A DNA stretch of 7,320 nucleotides, from NCBI GenBank assembly GCA_028710655.1, contig JAQTTS010000103.1:1-7320 (forward strand). Direction: 5' to 3'. Below, piece after piece: positions 1 to 5,585 of this stretch. Origin of the DNA: Dehalococcoidales bacterium (GTDB lineage: Bacteria > Chloroflexota > Dehalococcoidia > Dehalococcoidales > UBA5760). Under the pieces are notes generated by a model. That model had not been told where the DNA came from and did no database searches. It saw only the letters and a list, made by a program, of their open reading frames with translations. The first letter of the stretch is position 1. The number at the start of each line of letters is the position of its first letter. Both the position numbers and the translations under genes were made by a program.

Positions 1-1413
1 CGCCGTGTAGTTGCCATAGACCACAGTTTCACCCCACTGGAACCTAACCCTTATCTGGCTATCGCTCAACAGGTACGGGTCGGCGATGGCTCCCTCGTTG
101 TTGATAACGGTTCCCTTCAACGTGACTACAGTGCCTGTGTAACCGGCATATCTTTCGGTACGCACCGAAGCGTCATGGTAAATCACTGAGCAGTAATGAT
201 AAGAGCTTCCTACGCCGGAAGGGATGCCGGAGTCGAAGAAGTTTAGCCCGGCAAGCACGGCATCAATTTCGGCCAGCGTCCAGGGATTCCCGTTAATCGG
301 ATTCGTGGTTAGGGTGTAGTATCTGGACCCCGCTGCCTGGTAACCGCCCCAAGTGTTCTGTGGCCCGGTATAAAGCCCGCCATTTGTATAGACAGTAAAT
401 TTGCCCCAGGCCAGCGGGTTGTTCCGGTAGCCGATGGAGTGGAAACGGATCTTCCTGACCGCCGGTATCTCGCGCTGGACCGGCTTATCCAAACTCCAGA
501 GGTCACCTGCTTCTGATGCCAGGTCCCAGTAGACCCGGTTTAGCCACTCGGGGTCTCTCACCTTGTCGTAGTGAGTTGAAGGAGAGGCGGGGTAGGTTTT
601 CAGAGACTTTGTACCCGTGTCCGCTTTAGGCAGGATGTATTCCCAATCGACCGCAGTGATGCGGGTGATGGTGATGGTGTAGGTTTTCGTCTCGTAGCCG
701 GCCTTTTCCACCGTGATAGTGACCACGTTCGGACCGATCTCAAGTGGGATGGTTTCGCCCACTCCTGAAGGTACAAACTTATCAACCACGGAGCCATAGG
801 AATACTTGATGGTAGCCCCGTCCAGCGTAGCCGTCAGGGCAACCTCGTCCTCGCTGTTGGAGGCGTTCAAGGAATAAGCATAGACAGGCTGGGGATATCC
901 CCTGAAAGCCGGACTCAAATCGGCGAATAAGTCTTCCGTCAGGGTTTCCAGCACAGTCGGAGGAACGAAGTCAGTGGTTCCGATTCCCTTTACGCTGAGG
1001 ATACGGCCGGAGCTGATCAGCGAGTATGACGCTTCATCGCCCGGGTCGGCATACTCACCGGAGATGTACCGGGCGCCGGCACCGCCGGAGTCGGTTCTGG
1101 CCAGCGTGCCGCCCTGGTGCCAGAAACCGATGTAGTCTCCAACCCTGACCTCCATTACCAGGCCGGCAATGATATAAGTTATGCCCGATTGAACGCCCTC
1201 AAGCGTAACGCTGTTACGGCATCGCCAGGTGGAGCCGCTCACCAGGTAGAAAAGTCCTATCTTGCACAGCGTCGGGGCGGTATGGAAATAGACCTGGAAA
1301 GCCGTAATCCAGCCATCAACAGTAGCCGGGTTAGCCAGGTAGATGTAGGTATACCCGGATGGTGACGAACTGGGCCTGGAAACGGCATCGGAGCCGAGAA
1401 TGATGTCTGCCAT
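1..1413 (-). CDS. Virion/tail-type beta-sandwich protein, C-terminus off the window
   Basis: An open frame of 471 codons runs from ATG at 1413 to the window edge without a stop, so the C-terminus is missing. AGGA lies 8 nt before the ATG. Residues 1-145 form a beta-rich module containing VGDYIGFW and ending SGRILSVKGIG, a pattern I associate with phage or surface attachment proteins. Residues about 161-251 fit a cadherin-like beta-sandwich (PF12733 type): strands, then IPLEIGPNVVTITVEKAG, then the closing KTYTITITR. Further on, NPINGNPWTLAEIDAVLAG followed by a SVIYHDASV strand matches a module common in phage tail and virion proteins. No signal peptide is seen. It is last in the minus-strand operon, 30 nt after the winged-helix gene. 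The likely role is a virion or tail surface component; a secreted adhesin-like protein is the alternative. The reading frame is certain, the exact role is not. Confidence 0.8.
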   Translation of the reverse strand, partial: MADIILGSDAVSRPSSSPSGYTYIYLANPATVDGWITAFQVYFHTAPTLCKIGLFYLVSGSTWRCRNSVTLEGVQSGITYIIAGLVMEVRVGDYIGFWHQGGTLARTDSGGAGARYISGEYADPGDEASYSLISSGRILSVKGIGTTDFVPPTVLETLTEDLFADLSPAFRGYPQPVYAYSLNASNSEDEVALTATLDGATIKYSYGSVVDKFVPSGVGETIPLEIGPNVVTITVEKAGYETKTYTITITRITAVDWEYILPKADTGTKSLKTYPASPSTHYDKVRDPEWLNRVYWDLASEAGDLWSLDKPVQREIPAVRKIRFHSIGYRNNPLAWGKFTVYTNGGLYTGPQNTWGGYQAAGSRYYTLTTNPINGNPWTLAEIDAVLAGLNFFDSGIPSGVGSSYHYCSVIYHDASVRTERYAGYTGTVVTLKGTVINNEGAIADPYLLSDSQIRVRFQWGETVVYGNYTA

Positions 1414-1443
1414 AGTTTAATTCCTGCGTTGCGACCATTTCCG

Positions 1444-1977
1444 TTAGTCTTTCTTCATGTGACTGGGCCCGATTTCCGGATAAAGAGTAAAGAGAGGATT
1501 GGACCAATATTCGTCCGCGGCCTCGATTCCCTTCTCCGTCAGGCGGTAGTAGGTCCGCTCCGGTGCCGGTGGGTAGTTGTCCTGGATGGCGGATGGCTCG
1601 GTTTTATCGGTTGTCTCTACCCATCCCAGTCTCTTAAGCACCCCGAAGTACATCAGGAAGGAGTGGTAACGCATGTGAGTAAACTTGCGAGATAGCCTTT
1701 TCAGCTCTCGCTCGTAGATTCTATCCGCCTGCTCTTCGGTAACATCAGCACCGCTTACCACCATGCGGCTGATGATTCTTTCTGCCCGCTCCCTGGCGGT
1801 AGCCCGAGCCAACGCTTCCTTGTATTCGAAGTTGATGTCAGCCTGGGGAGCGCCTTTCTGCGGGTCGATGACGCGAGAGCCTTCGGGGCCTTTACCCAGA
1901 AGAAACTCACGTATGAACCAGCCGCAGCCGAACGGCCTCAAAAATCCTCCCCTGTTTGGCTTTAGTTCCAATGCCAT
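1444..1977 (-). CDS. Winged-helix-like phage protein, paralogue A
   Basis: This 177-residue protein has no family I can name with certainty. The N-terminal 50 residues are conserved with paralogue B (NRGGF, RPFG, GWFIRE, GPEGS, GAPQADIN) and are followed by a charged helical stretch (EYKEALARATARERAE). The C-terminal half, about residues 96-160, has the look of a winged helix: a helix with MRYHSFL, then YFGVLKRLGWVE, then a wing ending YYRLTEKG. That suggests nucleic-acid binding, as in PadR- or MarR-type folds, but this is inference. Its ATG lies 5 nt after the metallopeptidase stop, and the nearest SD-like sequence (AAAGGA) is rather far upstream, so translational coupling is likely. About 130 of 177 residues are identical to paralogue B at 4060-4629 on the opposite strand, with no gaps. 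Confidence 0.85.
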   Translation of the reverse strand: MALELKPNRGGFLRPFGCGWFIREFLLGKGPEGSRVIDPQKGAPQADINFEYKEALARATARERAERIISRMVVSGADVTEEQADRIYERELKRLSRKFTHMRYHSFLMYFGVLKRLGWVETTDKTEPSAIQDNYPPAPERTYYRLTEKGIEAADEYWSNPLFTLYPEIGPSHMKKD

Positions 1978-1982
1978 GTTGC

Positions 1983-2474
1983 TTAGACCGGAATCCTTTT
2001 GCTCATTTCTTCCAAGGCATCAATTATCACGGTTGAAACTCGGCGTATGGCACCAAGATTGTTCTCCAGGACTTTCTTATCCTTCGCCCAAAACGCCACG
2101 TAAGGAAACGACCTTACCCCGGTATCAAAACCGAAGTGTGTGCCCACAACAAAGGCGGCGCTCTCGGCAATGGTCTCAGCATCCTGCCGGGGTATATGAA
2201 ACACACCTTCAGAATAATAGTGGGCGATTTCGTGGAGCAGGGTCTTCAACTGCTGCGCCCTCGGCTCCTCTGGTCGTACCCAGATTCCGTCATGACTGTA
2301 ATAGCCCTTTATTCCAGGGTCCATGTGGGGCATCGGCTCGAAGTCCACACTGACGCCCCTCTGTCTCATATGGGCAAGCAGGTCTGCAAACAGCCCTTCA
2401 TTGGCTTCACCGGTAAGCACCGGCACATCAAACTCGGGCAAAGGCTTGCCCTCGGTCTGGCCGACATCAGACAC
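1983..2474 (-). CDS. ArdC/ImmA-IrrE-like zinc metallopeptidase
   Basis: This 163-residue protein is a probable zinc protease. The gluzincin-type motif HEIAH is at residues 81-85 and a second acidic block, AETIAES, at 99-105; E100 or E104 would be the third zinc ligand. The C-terminal part (AFVVGTHFGFDT, SFPYVAFW, then a long helix to IIDALEEM) matches the metallopeptidase domain of ArdC-type antirestriction proteins, which is related to ImmA/IrrE proteases that cleave phage or element repressors. The N-terminal ssDNA-binding domain of full ArdC is absent, so only the protease domain is present. The start is GTG at 2474, with AAGGT about 9 nt upstream. It is the first gene of the minus-strand operon and faces a divergent HTH gene, an arrangement that would suit repressor cleavage. 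The substrate is unknown. Confidence 0.8.
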   Translation of the reverse strand: MSDVGQTEGKPLPEFDVPVLTGEANEGLFADLLAHMRQRGVSVDFEPMPHMDPGIKGYYSHDGIWVRPEEPRAQQLKTLLHEIAHYYSEGVFHIPRQDAETIAESAAFVVGTHFGFDTGVRSFPYVAFWAKDKKVLENNLGAIRRVSTVIIDALEEMSKRIPV

Positions 2475-2503
2475 ATAGCGTAGCTGACCTTGATATAGCG
2501 AGG

Positions 2504-2532
2504 CTTATGTTTGACCTGGCTGAGTTCCTCAA
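2504..2532 (-). promoter_or_regulatory. Candidate promoter of the minus-strand operon
   Basis: Read on the minus strand, TTGAGG (2532-2527) and CATAAG (2509-2504) are separated by exactly 17 bp. Each matches the sigma-70 consensus at four of six positions. The placement fits a short leader for the GTG at 2474. The match is modest, and the assignment rests mainly on spacing and position. Confidence 0.35.
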
Positions 2533-2546
2533 GTCGGCTCCGGCTA

Positions 2547-2585
2547 TTAATTCACAGGGAGGTGCGCCATGAAACTGTGAATTAA
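2547..2585. repeat. Perfect 11-bp inverted repeat with a ribosome binding site in its loop
   Basis: TTAATTCACAG (2547-2557) and CTGTGAATTAA (2575-2585) are perfect inverted complements separated by 17 nt. The loop contains GGAGG and an ATG six nt later. As DNA it could be an operator between the two diverging operons. As RNA on the plus strand it would display the SD and start codon in the loop and place the stop of the three-codon ORF in the 3' arm. It has no T tract, so it is not a terminator. Confidence 0.7.
2569..2580 (+). CDS. Minimal three-codon ORF (Met-Lys-Leu), possible leader
   Basis: ATG AAA CTG TGA is preceded by AGGGAGG with 6-nt spacing, an excellent initiation site. The product would be only three residues. 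Any role would lie in ribosome occupancy of the hairpin just upstream of the 269-residue HTH gene, not in the peptide. The site could also be a chance remnant of a gene start. Confidence 0.3.
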   Translation: MKL

Positions 2586-2621
2586 GAAACAGGGAGAGAA
2601 ACTATCACGGGGAGGTCATTT

Positions 2622-3431
2622 ATGCAAGAAGAGTACGTAATCCAGCCAAACGACGACGAGGCAGAAGTCCAGGATGAGTCACCAACGCCGGAGACCATTA
2701 CAGACGCCATCGACGAGAAGACCGAAATCAACCGGCTGCTCGATGAAGGCTACACCGCCAAGCAGATCATCGACCTCGGCTTCAAACGCCGCACCGTCTA
2801 CTACTATGCCAAGAAGAGGGTAAAGCCGGAGGGCATCCCGGTGTCGTCCAATGGCCAGACACCTTCAACAACGCTACTACCGGCCAAGCTGGACGGCAAA
2901 CAGGTCATTGTTCCCGAGTACCTTATCAAGCACCTGTCCTTTATCGACGGTGACAAGAAACAGGTGGCCATTGACATGATACTCATCTGGGAAGCAGCCC
3001 GCAGGTCCGTCATGGAGGATGTCATGATACTACAGGGGCTAACCACCGCCCAGGCGCAGACCACCGAGACGCAGCTCAGGATACTACGCGAGGCCAAGAG
3101 CGAGAGCCGGGAAATAGCCCAGGCCGCGGCGGAACAGGCTGCCCAAATGGTCGGCGGACAGGTGCACGAAATAGTCCGCCAGGCAGCCAAGCCGGAGAGT
3201 CCCAATCCCTTCGCGTCTATGCTCAGCCAGACCATGCAGCCCTACCTGTCCCAAGTATTTTCCCAGATGTTCGGCATGTTCGGCGGCATGGGTCAGGCAC
3301 CGGGGATGGTGCCGCCCCAGCCGGGGCAACCAGCTCAACGAGGGCCAGCGCAGGGACAAACACCTGCGTTTGGTGGCCCGGCTAATCAAATAAGCAAACA
3401 GGAGATGGAGGACGCATTTGATGGTGAATAA
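2622..3431 (+). CDS. HTH protein with coiled coil and Met/Gly/Pro/Gln-rich tail
   Basis: This is a 269-residue protein; I do not recognise a named family. An acidic N-terminus (1-33) precedes a helix-turn-helix at about 34-66 (INRLLDEGYTAKQIIDLGF, then RRTVYYYAKKR), which resembles resolvase- or terminase-small-subunit-type HTHs. Residues 92-178 are mainly helical, with a Gln/Ala/Glu-rich stretch at about 120-178 that should form a coiled coil. Residues 181-250 are low complexity: NPFASMLSQTMQPYLSQVF, then Met-Phe-Gly and Pro-Gln-Gly repeats, suggesting a flexible or self-associating tail. The ATG at 2622 follows GGGGAGGT by 5 nt, a very strong site. It heads the plus-strand operon and overlaps the next gene by 11 nt. 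A DNA-binding structural or regulatory phage protein is plausible; the function is unknown. Confidence 0.85.
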   Translation: MQEEYVIQPNDDEAEVQDESPTPETITDAIDEKTEINRLLDEGYTAKQIIDLGFKRRTVYYYAKKRVKPEGIPVSSNGQTPSTTLLPAKLDGKQVIVPEYLIKHLSFIDGDKKQVAIDMILIWEAARRSVMEDVMILQGLTTAQAQTTETQLRILREAKSESREIAQAAAEQAAQMVGGQVHEIVRQAAKPESPNPFASMLSQTMQPYLSQVFSQMFGMFGGMGQAPGMVPPQPGQPAQRGPAQGQTPAFGGPANQISKQEMEDAFDGE

Positions 3432-3681
3432 CATGGGTAATCAGGATATGCAAAACCAGGTCGATATGTTCCGGCAAATGTCCCAGCAGCAGGGAGTCAG
3501 CGGTGTCGCCTATATCGATATTTACCCCGCCAGTGGCTCTCTGCGGTATAAGCTGAAGGTTACGCCGCCGGAACGAAGGGCAGAGATGATTGCCAACATT
3601 TCCCTCATCCTGGAAATGATGAGCCAGGCATTCAATCTTCAGACAAAGAAAATAACCAACAAGGAGGCTGACAATGGATGA
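3421..3681 (+). CDS. Small hypothetical protein, 86 residues
   Basis: The protein has a Met/Gln-rich N-terminus (NQDMQNQVDMFRQMSQQQG), a central beta-like segment (VAYIDIYPASGSLRYKLKVTP) and a C-terminal helix (AEMIANISLILEMMSQAFNL). The Met/Gln-rich start echoes the tail of the preceding gene product, so the two may interact (inference). GGAGG lies 9 nt before the ATG at 3421, which overlaps the end of the upstream gene. A TTG at 3418 and an in-frame ATG at 3433 are less likely starts. It overlaps the next gene by 8 nt, so the three genes are probably translationally coupled. No known domain is recognised. Confidence 0.75.
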   Translation: MVNNMGNQDMQNQVDMFRQMSQQQGVSGVAYIDIYPASGSLRYKLKVTPPERRAEMIANISLILEMMSQAFNLQTKKITNKEADNG

Positions 3682-3940
3682 ACTGGAACGGTATCTCAAC
3701 AGCATGATGGGGTGGGTGATGCTCATCACGGCTCACGACATGGTTAAGAACTTTGTCGAAAAAGTGATCGAGGCTGAAAGAGAAAAGCTCGCTAAGACGC
3801 TGGGGCATGAGCCGGACTCAGAGAACTGGCAATACTACCGTGACCTGCAGTGGCAGAAATTGAACCGGGAAAAAGCTCAGCAGAGAGAAATTGACCGTGG
3901 AAAACTCCGCCGCCTGGTATTCGGCGAAGAAGAGGTCTAA
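3674..3940 (+). CDS. Small helical hypothetical protein, 88 residues
   Basis: AAGGAGG lies 6 nt before the ATG at 3674, and the start overlaps the previous stop by 8 nt. The protein looks almost wholly helical. A hydrophobic N-terminal helix (YLNSMMGWVMLITAHDMV) is followed by a long charged helix (FVEKVIEAEREKLAKTLGH) and a basic, Gln/Glu-rich end (KAQQREIDRGKLRRLVFGEEEV). The first segment is too short and too interrupted for a confident membrane helix. No family is recognised. Tight packing with the genes on either side suggests a shared function with the HTH/coiled-coil protein. Confidence 0.75.
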   Translation: MDELERYLNSMMGWVMLITAHDMVKNFVEKVIEAEREKLAKTLGHEPDSENWQYYRDLQWQKLNREKAQQREIDRGKLRRLVFGEEEV

Positions 3941-3952
3941 GAGGTGGACACT

Positions 3953-4066
3953 ATGGCGGACAGTAACGAAGTCCGGGCATCGATACTGTCCGCCATTTTC
4001 AAAGCTAACGCGGACACTAAGGACGGAGCGGACGGTTTATTGAGAAAGAAGGCTATGAGATGGTAA
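3953..4066 (+). CDS. Tiny ORF, 37 residues, coupled to the winged-helix gene
   Basis: The ATG at 3953 follows GAGGTGG by 5 nt and opens a 37-codon frame (MADSNEVRASILSAIFKANA, ending KKAMRW). Its stop TAA at 4064-4066 overlaps the start of paralogue B at 4060, so it may act as a coupling leader as well as a peptide. The sequence suggests a short amphipathic helix. No homologue is recalled. Support is the strong SD, the gene packing and the overlap. Confidence 0.55.
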   Translation: MADSNEVRASILSAIFKANADTKDGADGLLRKKAMRW

Positions 4067-4629
4067 TGGAACTTCGACCGAATAGAGGCGGTTTCGCCAG
4101 ACCCTTTGGGGCAGGCTGGTTTATCCGGGAGTATCTCCTGGGGCATGGACCGGAAGGCTCGACTCCCATAGACCCGGAGCGAGGCGCTCCTCAGGCGGAT
4201 ATCAATTACGAGTACAAGGAAGCCTTAGCTCGGGCTACGGCGAGGGAACGTGCCGAAAAAATCATCAGCCACATGGTGGTAAGCGGCGCCGATGTTACCG
4301 AAGAACAGGCGGAAAAGATACGTGAGCGCGAACTGAAAAAGGTCTCCCGAAAATTCACGCGGATGAGGTATCATTCCTTCCTGGTATATTTCGGGGTGAT
4401 CCGGCGTCTTGGCTGGGTGGAATTAACGTCAGAATCTGAAAGCTCTTCTATTCAGGATAATTATCCTGATGCCCCCGACCGCGCCTACTACCGTCTGACA
4501 CAGGCCGGTAGACAAGCAGGCGATGACCTCTGGTCGAATCCCCAGTATGCCCTTTACCCTGAAAATGGCCGCAGCCACCAATCGAAGCAGACTGGCTGGC
4601 CGCATCGTAAAGTAAGAACCACAAAGTGA
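4060..4629 (+). CDS. Winged-helix-like phage protein, paralogue B
   Basis: This 189-residue protein matches paralogue A (1444-1977, minus strand) without gaps over 177 residues, at about 73% identity by my count. Differences are mostly conservative and cluster in the wing region (about residues 122-175). Paralogue B has 12 extra C-terminal residues, basic and Lys/Arg/Thr-rich. The predicted fold is the same: a conserved N-terminal block (NRGGF, GWFIRE, GAPQADIN), a charged helix, then a winged-helix-like end with YYRLTQAG. The start at 4060 is supported by alignment with the start of A and by a GAAAGAAGG stretch upstream; the in-frame ATG at 4066 is an alternative. It is the last gene of the plus-strand operon. 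It may be a nucleic-acid-binding phage protein, possibly forming hetero-oligomers with A (inference). Confidence 0.85.
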   Translation: MVMELRPNRGGFARPFGAGWFIREYLLGHGPEGSTPIDPERGAPQADINYEYKEALARATARERAEKIISHMVVSGADVTEEQAEKIRERELKKVSRKFTRMRYHSFLVYFGVIRRLGWVELTSESESSSIQDNYPDAPDRAYYRLTQAGRQAGDDLWSNPQYALYPENGRSHQSKQTGWPHRKVRTTK

Positions 4630-4662
4630 AACCAGAGGTGAACTCGCTGAGCTTATGTGTGG

Positions 4663-4950
4663 CTACTTGACCTTGGTACGCCTGCCTATCAAAGCTTTGG
4701 TTAGTTGATAGTCGGTCTCCAGGTTTAGCCAGAAACGCGCCGGGATTTCCGGCATGACTTCCTCAAGCTGAAGGGCCGTGTCTGCCGTAATCGACTTCTT
4801 CCCTTTAATTATCTCGTTTATCGCGTTAAGCGGCCGTCCCATGCGCCTGGCGAGCTCCGTCTGGGAGATTCCCCTTGCCTCAATCTCCTCTGCGAGATAC
4901 TCACCAGGAGGAATAGCAACGTCGGGATAAGTATCCGTCTTAGTCACCAT
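4663..4950 (-). CDS. higA: HigA-family antitoxin, XRE-type HTH
   Basis: The 95-residue protein has the HigA layout: an N-terminal segment with PPGEYLAEEIEARGIS, an XRE-type helix-turn-helix at about 29-50 (QTELARRMG, then NAINEIIKGKKSIT), and the hallmark LNLETDYQL near the end. It would bind HigB and, as the complex, repress its own promoter. The ATG at 4950 is chosen because GGAGG (4961-4957) sits 6 nt upstream. A longer frame from ATG at 4965 would place that SD inside the gene. It overlaps the toxin stop by 11 nt, giving the toxin-first order typical of higBA. No clear terminator is seen in the 33 nt between its stop and the convergent paralogue B gene. Confidence 0.92.
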   Translation of the reverse strand: MVTKTDTYPDVAIPPGEYLAEEIEARGISQTELARRMGRPLNAINEIIKGKKSITADTALQLEEVMPEIPARFWLNLETDYQLTKALIGRRTKVK

Positions 4951-5236
4951 GGTAATCCTCCACATCCAGAATACGAACTCTGTCTTCCTCGACCCTTTCC
5001 ATTATGAGCCGGAAGTTTCCGGTAAGGGTAATCGCATACTGTCCGGCTCGATTCCCTTTCAAGGGATGCAACCTCAACGCCCGGTGCCCGAATAGCTGGG
5101 TGAATTTGTCTGTGGCTTTAAGGATCGCCAGCCGCTGGATATACTTCCGGCCAATCGGAACGCCAAAAAGGCGACTAGCCTCTGCTAGACTAGCACCTGC
5201 ATCAGCCAGCCGATTCGTTGCGAACTCGATATGCAC
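4940..5236 (-). CDS. higB: HigB-family toxin, RelE/ParE superfamily
   Basis: This 98-residue protein fits the plasmid-maintenance killer (HigB) family. It has an N-terminal helical pair (ADAGASLAEASRLFG, then KYIQRLAILKATDKFTQLF), then LRLHPLKGNRAGQYAITL, TGNFRLIMERVEED and the terminal ILDVEDYHG. These are the beta-sheet and C-terminal DYH signature of ribosome-dependent mRNA interferases. The length is normal for the family and no key segment is missing, so it is probably functional. The start is GTG at 5236; an in-frame stop lies four codons upstream, and AGGGTG in the leader can serve as SD. A strong promoter lies immediately upstream. Known role: cleaves translated mRNA when HigA is lost, giving stabilisation, stress response or phage defence. 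Confidence 0.92.
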   Translation of the reverse strand: MHIEFATNRLADAGASLAEASRLFGVPIGRKYIQRLAILKATDKFTQLFGHRALRLHPLKGNRAGQYAITLTGNFRLIMERVEEDRVRILDVEDYHGD

Positions 5237-5251
5237 CCTTACACCCTATGG

Positions 5252-5276
5252 CTAAATAATACCTCACTTTATTTAG
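5252..5276. promoter_or_regulatory. Probable HigA operator, inverted repeat over the -10 region
   Basis: CTAAATAA (5252-5259) and TTATTTAG (5269-5276) are perfect inverted complements with a 9-bp spacer. The repeat covers the -10 hexamer and most of the spacer of the higBA promoter, the usual place for an antitoxin operator. Binding by HigA is inferred from position. Confidence 0.6.
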
Positions 5277-5284
5277 TCTGTCAA
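5256..5284 (-). promoter_or_regulatory. Sigma-70 promoter of higBA
   Basis: On the minus strand, a perfect TTGACA (5284-5279) and TATTAT (5261-5256) are separated by exactly 17 bp. Transcription should start near 5249, giving a leader of about 13 nt before the GTG of higB. Confidence 0.8.
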
Positions 5285-5585
5285 GCAGTCAGGCTTTGCG
5301 CAATGCCAATTTTCCGGTAACGCCCATTATTCGTCCCTACCTTTCGTCCTGTTTTATGTTTTTTAAGTTCTTTCGGAGAGGGGGAGGGGGTGACAATTTA
5401 GCTAATGCTTGAAATATCTCAAAAGCGTTTTTTGTTGGACAATGAAGCTGGAAACACAAAAACACGAAGCACCTTAAAAACTGAATACGCCGTGTCCAGA
5501 GCCTTGCCTTGTGGCTGGCAATAAAAATGCCCTGGGACTAGCTGACACTAGCCAGGGCAAATCTAACAAAGGGAGCGTGTCCACA
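5285..5585. other. Gene-free leader region between higBA and the sigma-like gene
   Basis: I find no convincing gene in these 300 bp. The stretch holds T-rich segments (5353-5374), a purine-only run with two G5 blocks (5375-5390), a small hairpin TTGCC/GGCAA (5504-5521) and a larger hairpin at 5528-5559. CGTGTCCA occurs twice (5491-5498 and 5576-5583). It presumably contains the promoter and 5' leader of the sigma-like gene, but no good -35/-10 pair is visible. Confidence 0.6.
5528..5559 (-). terminator. Strong hairpin, terminator-like on the minus strand
   Basis: TGCCCTGG (5528-5535) and CCAGGGCA (5552-5559) pair perfectly. The stem continues with CTAG/CTAG after a 2-nt bulge and closes on a 6-nt loop. 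On the minus strand the stem is followed at once by TTTTTATT, a classic rho-independent layout. On the plus strand it would be a hairpin in the mRNA leader, 26 nt before the ATG at 5586, without a T tract. Confidence 0.5.

Noticed and set aside
1763..2483. Plus-strand frames opposite the metallopeptidase and paralogue A
   Set aside because: Compositionally they are shadows, low in recognisable motifs, while the minus-strand frames carry HEIAH and a clear paralogue.
1444..4629. Inverted paralogues as terminal repeats of an insertion sequence
   Set aside because: They are intact, diverged coding genes. There is no transposase between them and no near-identical DNA ends.
4951..4965. Longer HigA start at ATG 4965
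   Set aside because: The clear GGAGG would lie inside the gene, and ATG 4950 is ideally spaced from it.
5375..5390. G-quadruplex in the purine tract
   Set aside because: There are only two G5 runs, so the four-run pattern is absent.
5390..5418. GTGACA-17-AATATC as promoter of the sigma-like gene
   Set aside because: The -10 match is only three of six, too weak to report.
5511..5585. N-terminal extension of the sigma-like protein from GTG 5511
   Set aside because: It has no ribosome binding site and runs through a strong hairpin. ATG 5586 has GGGAG at a usable distance.
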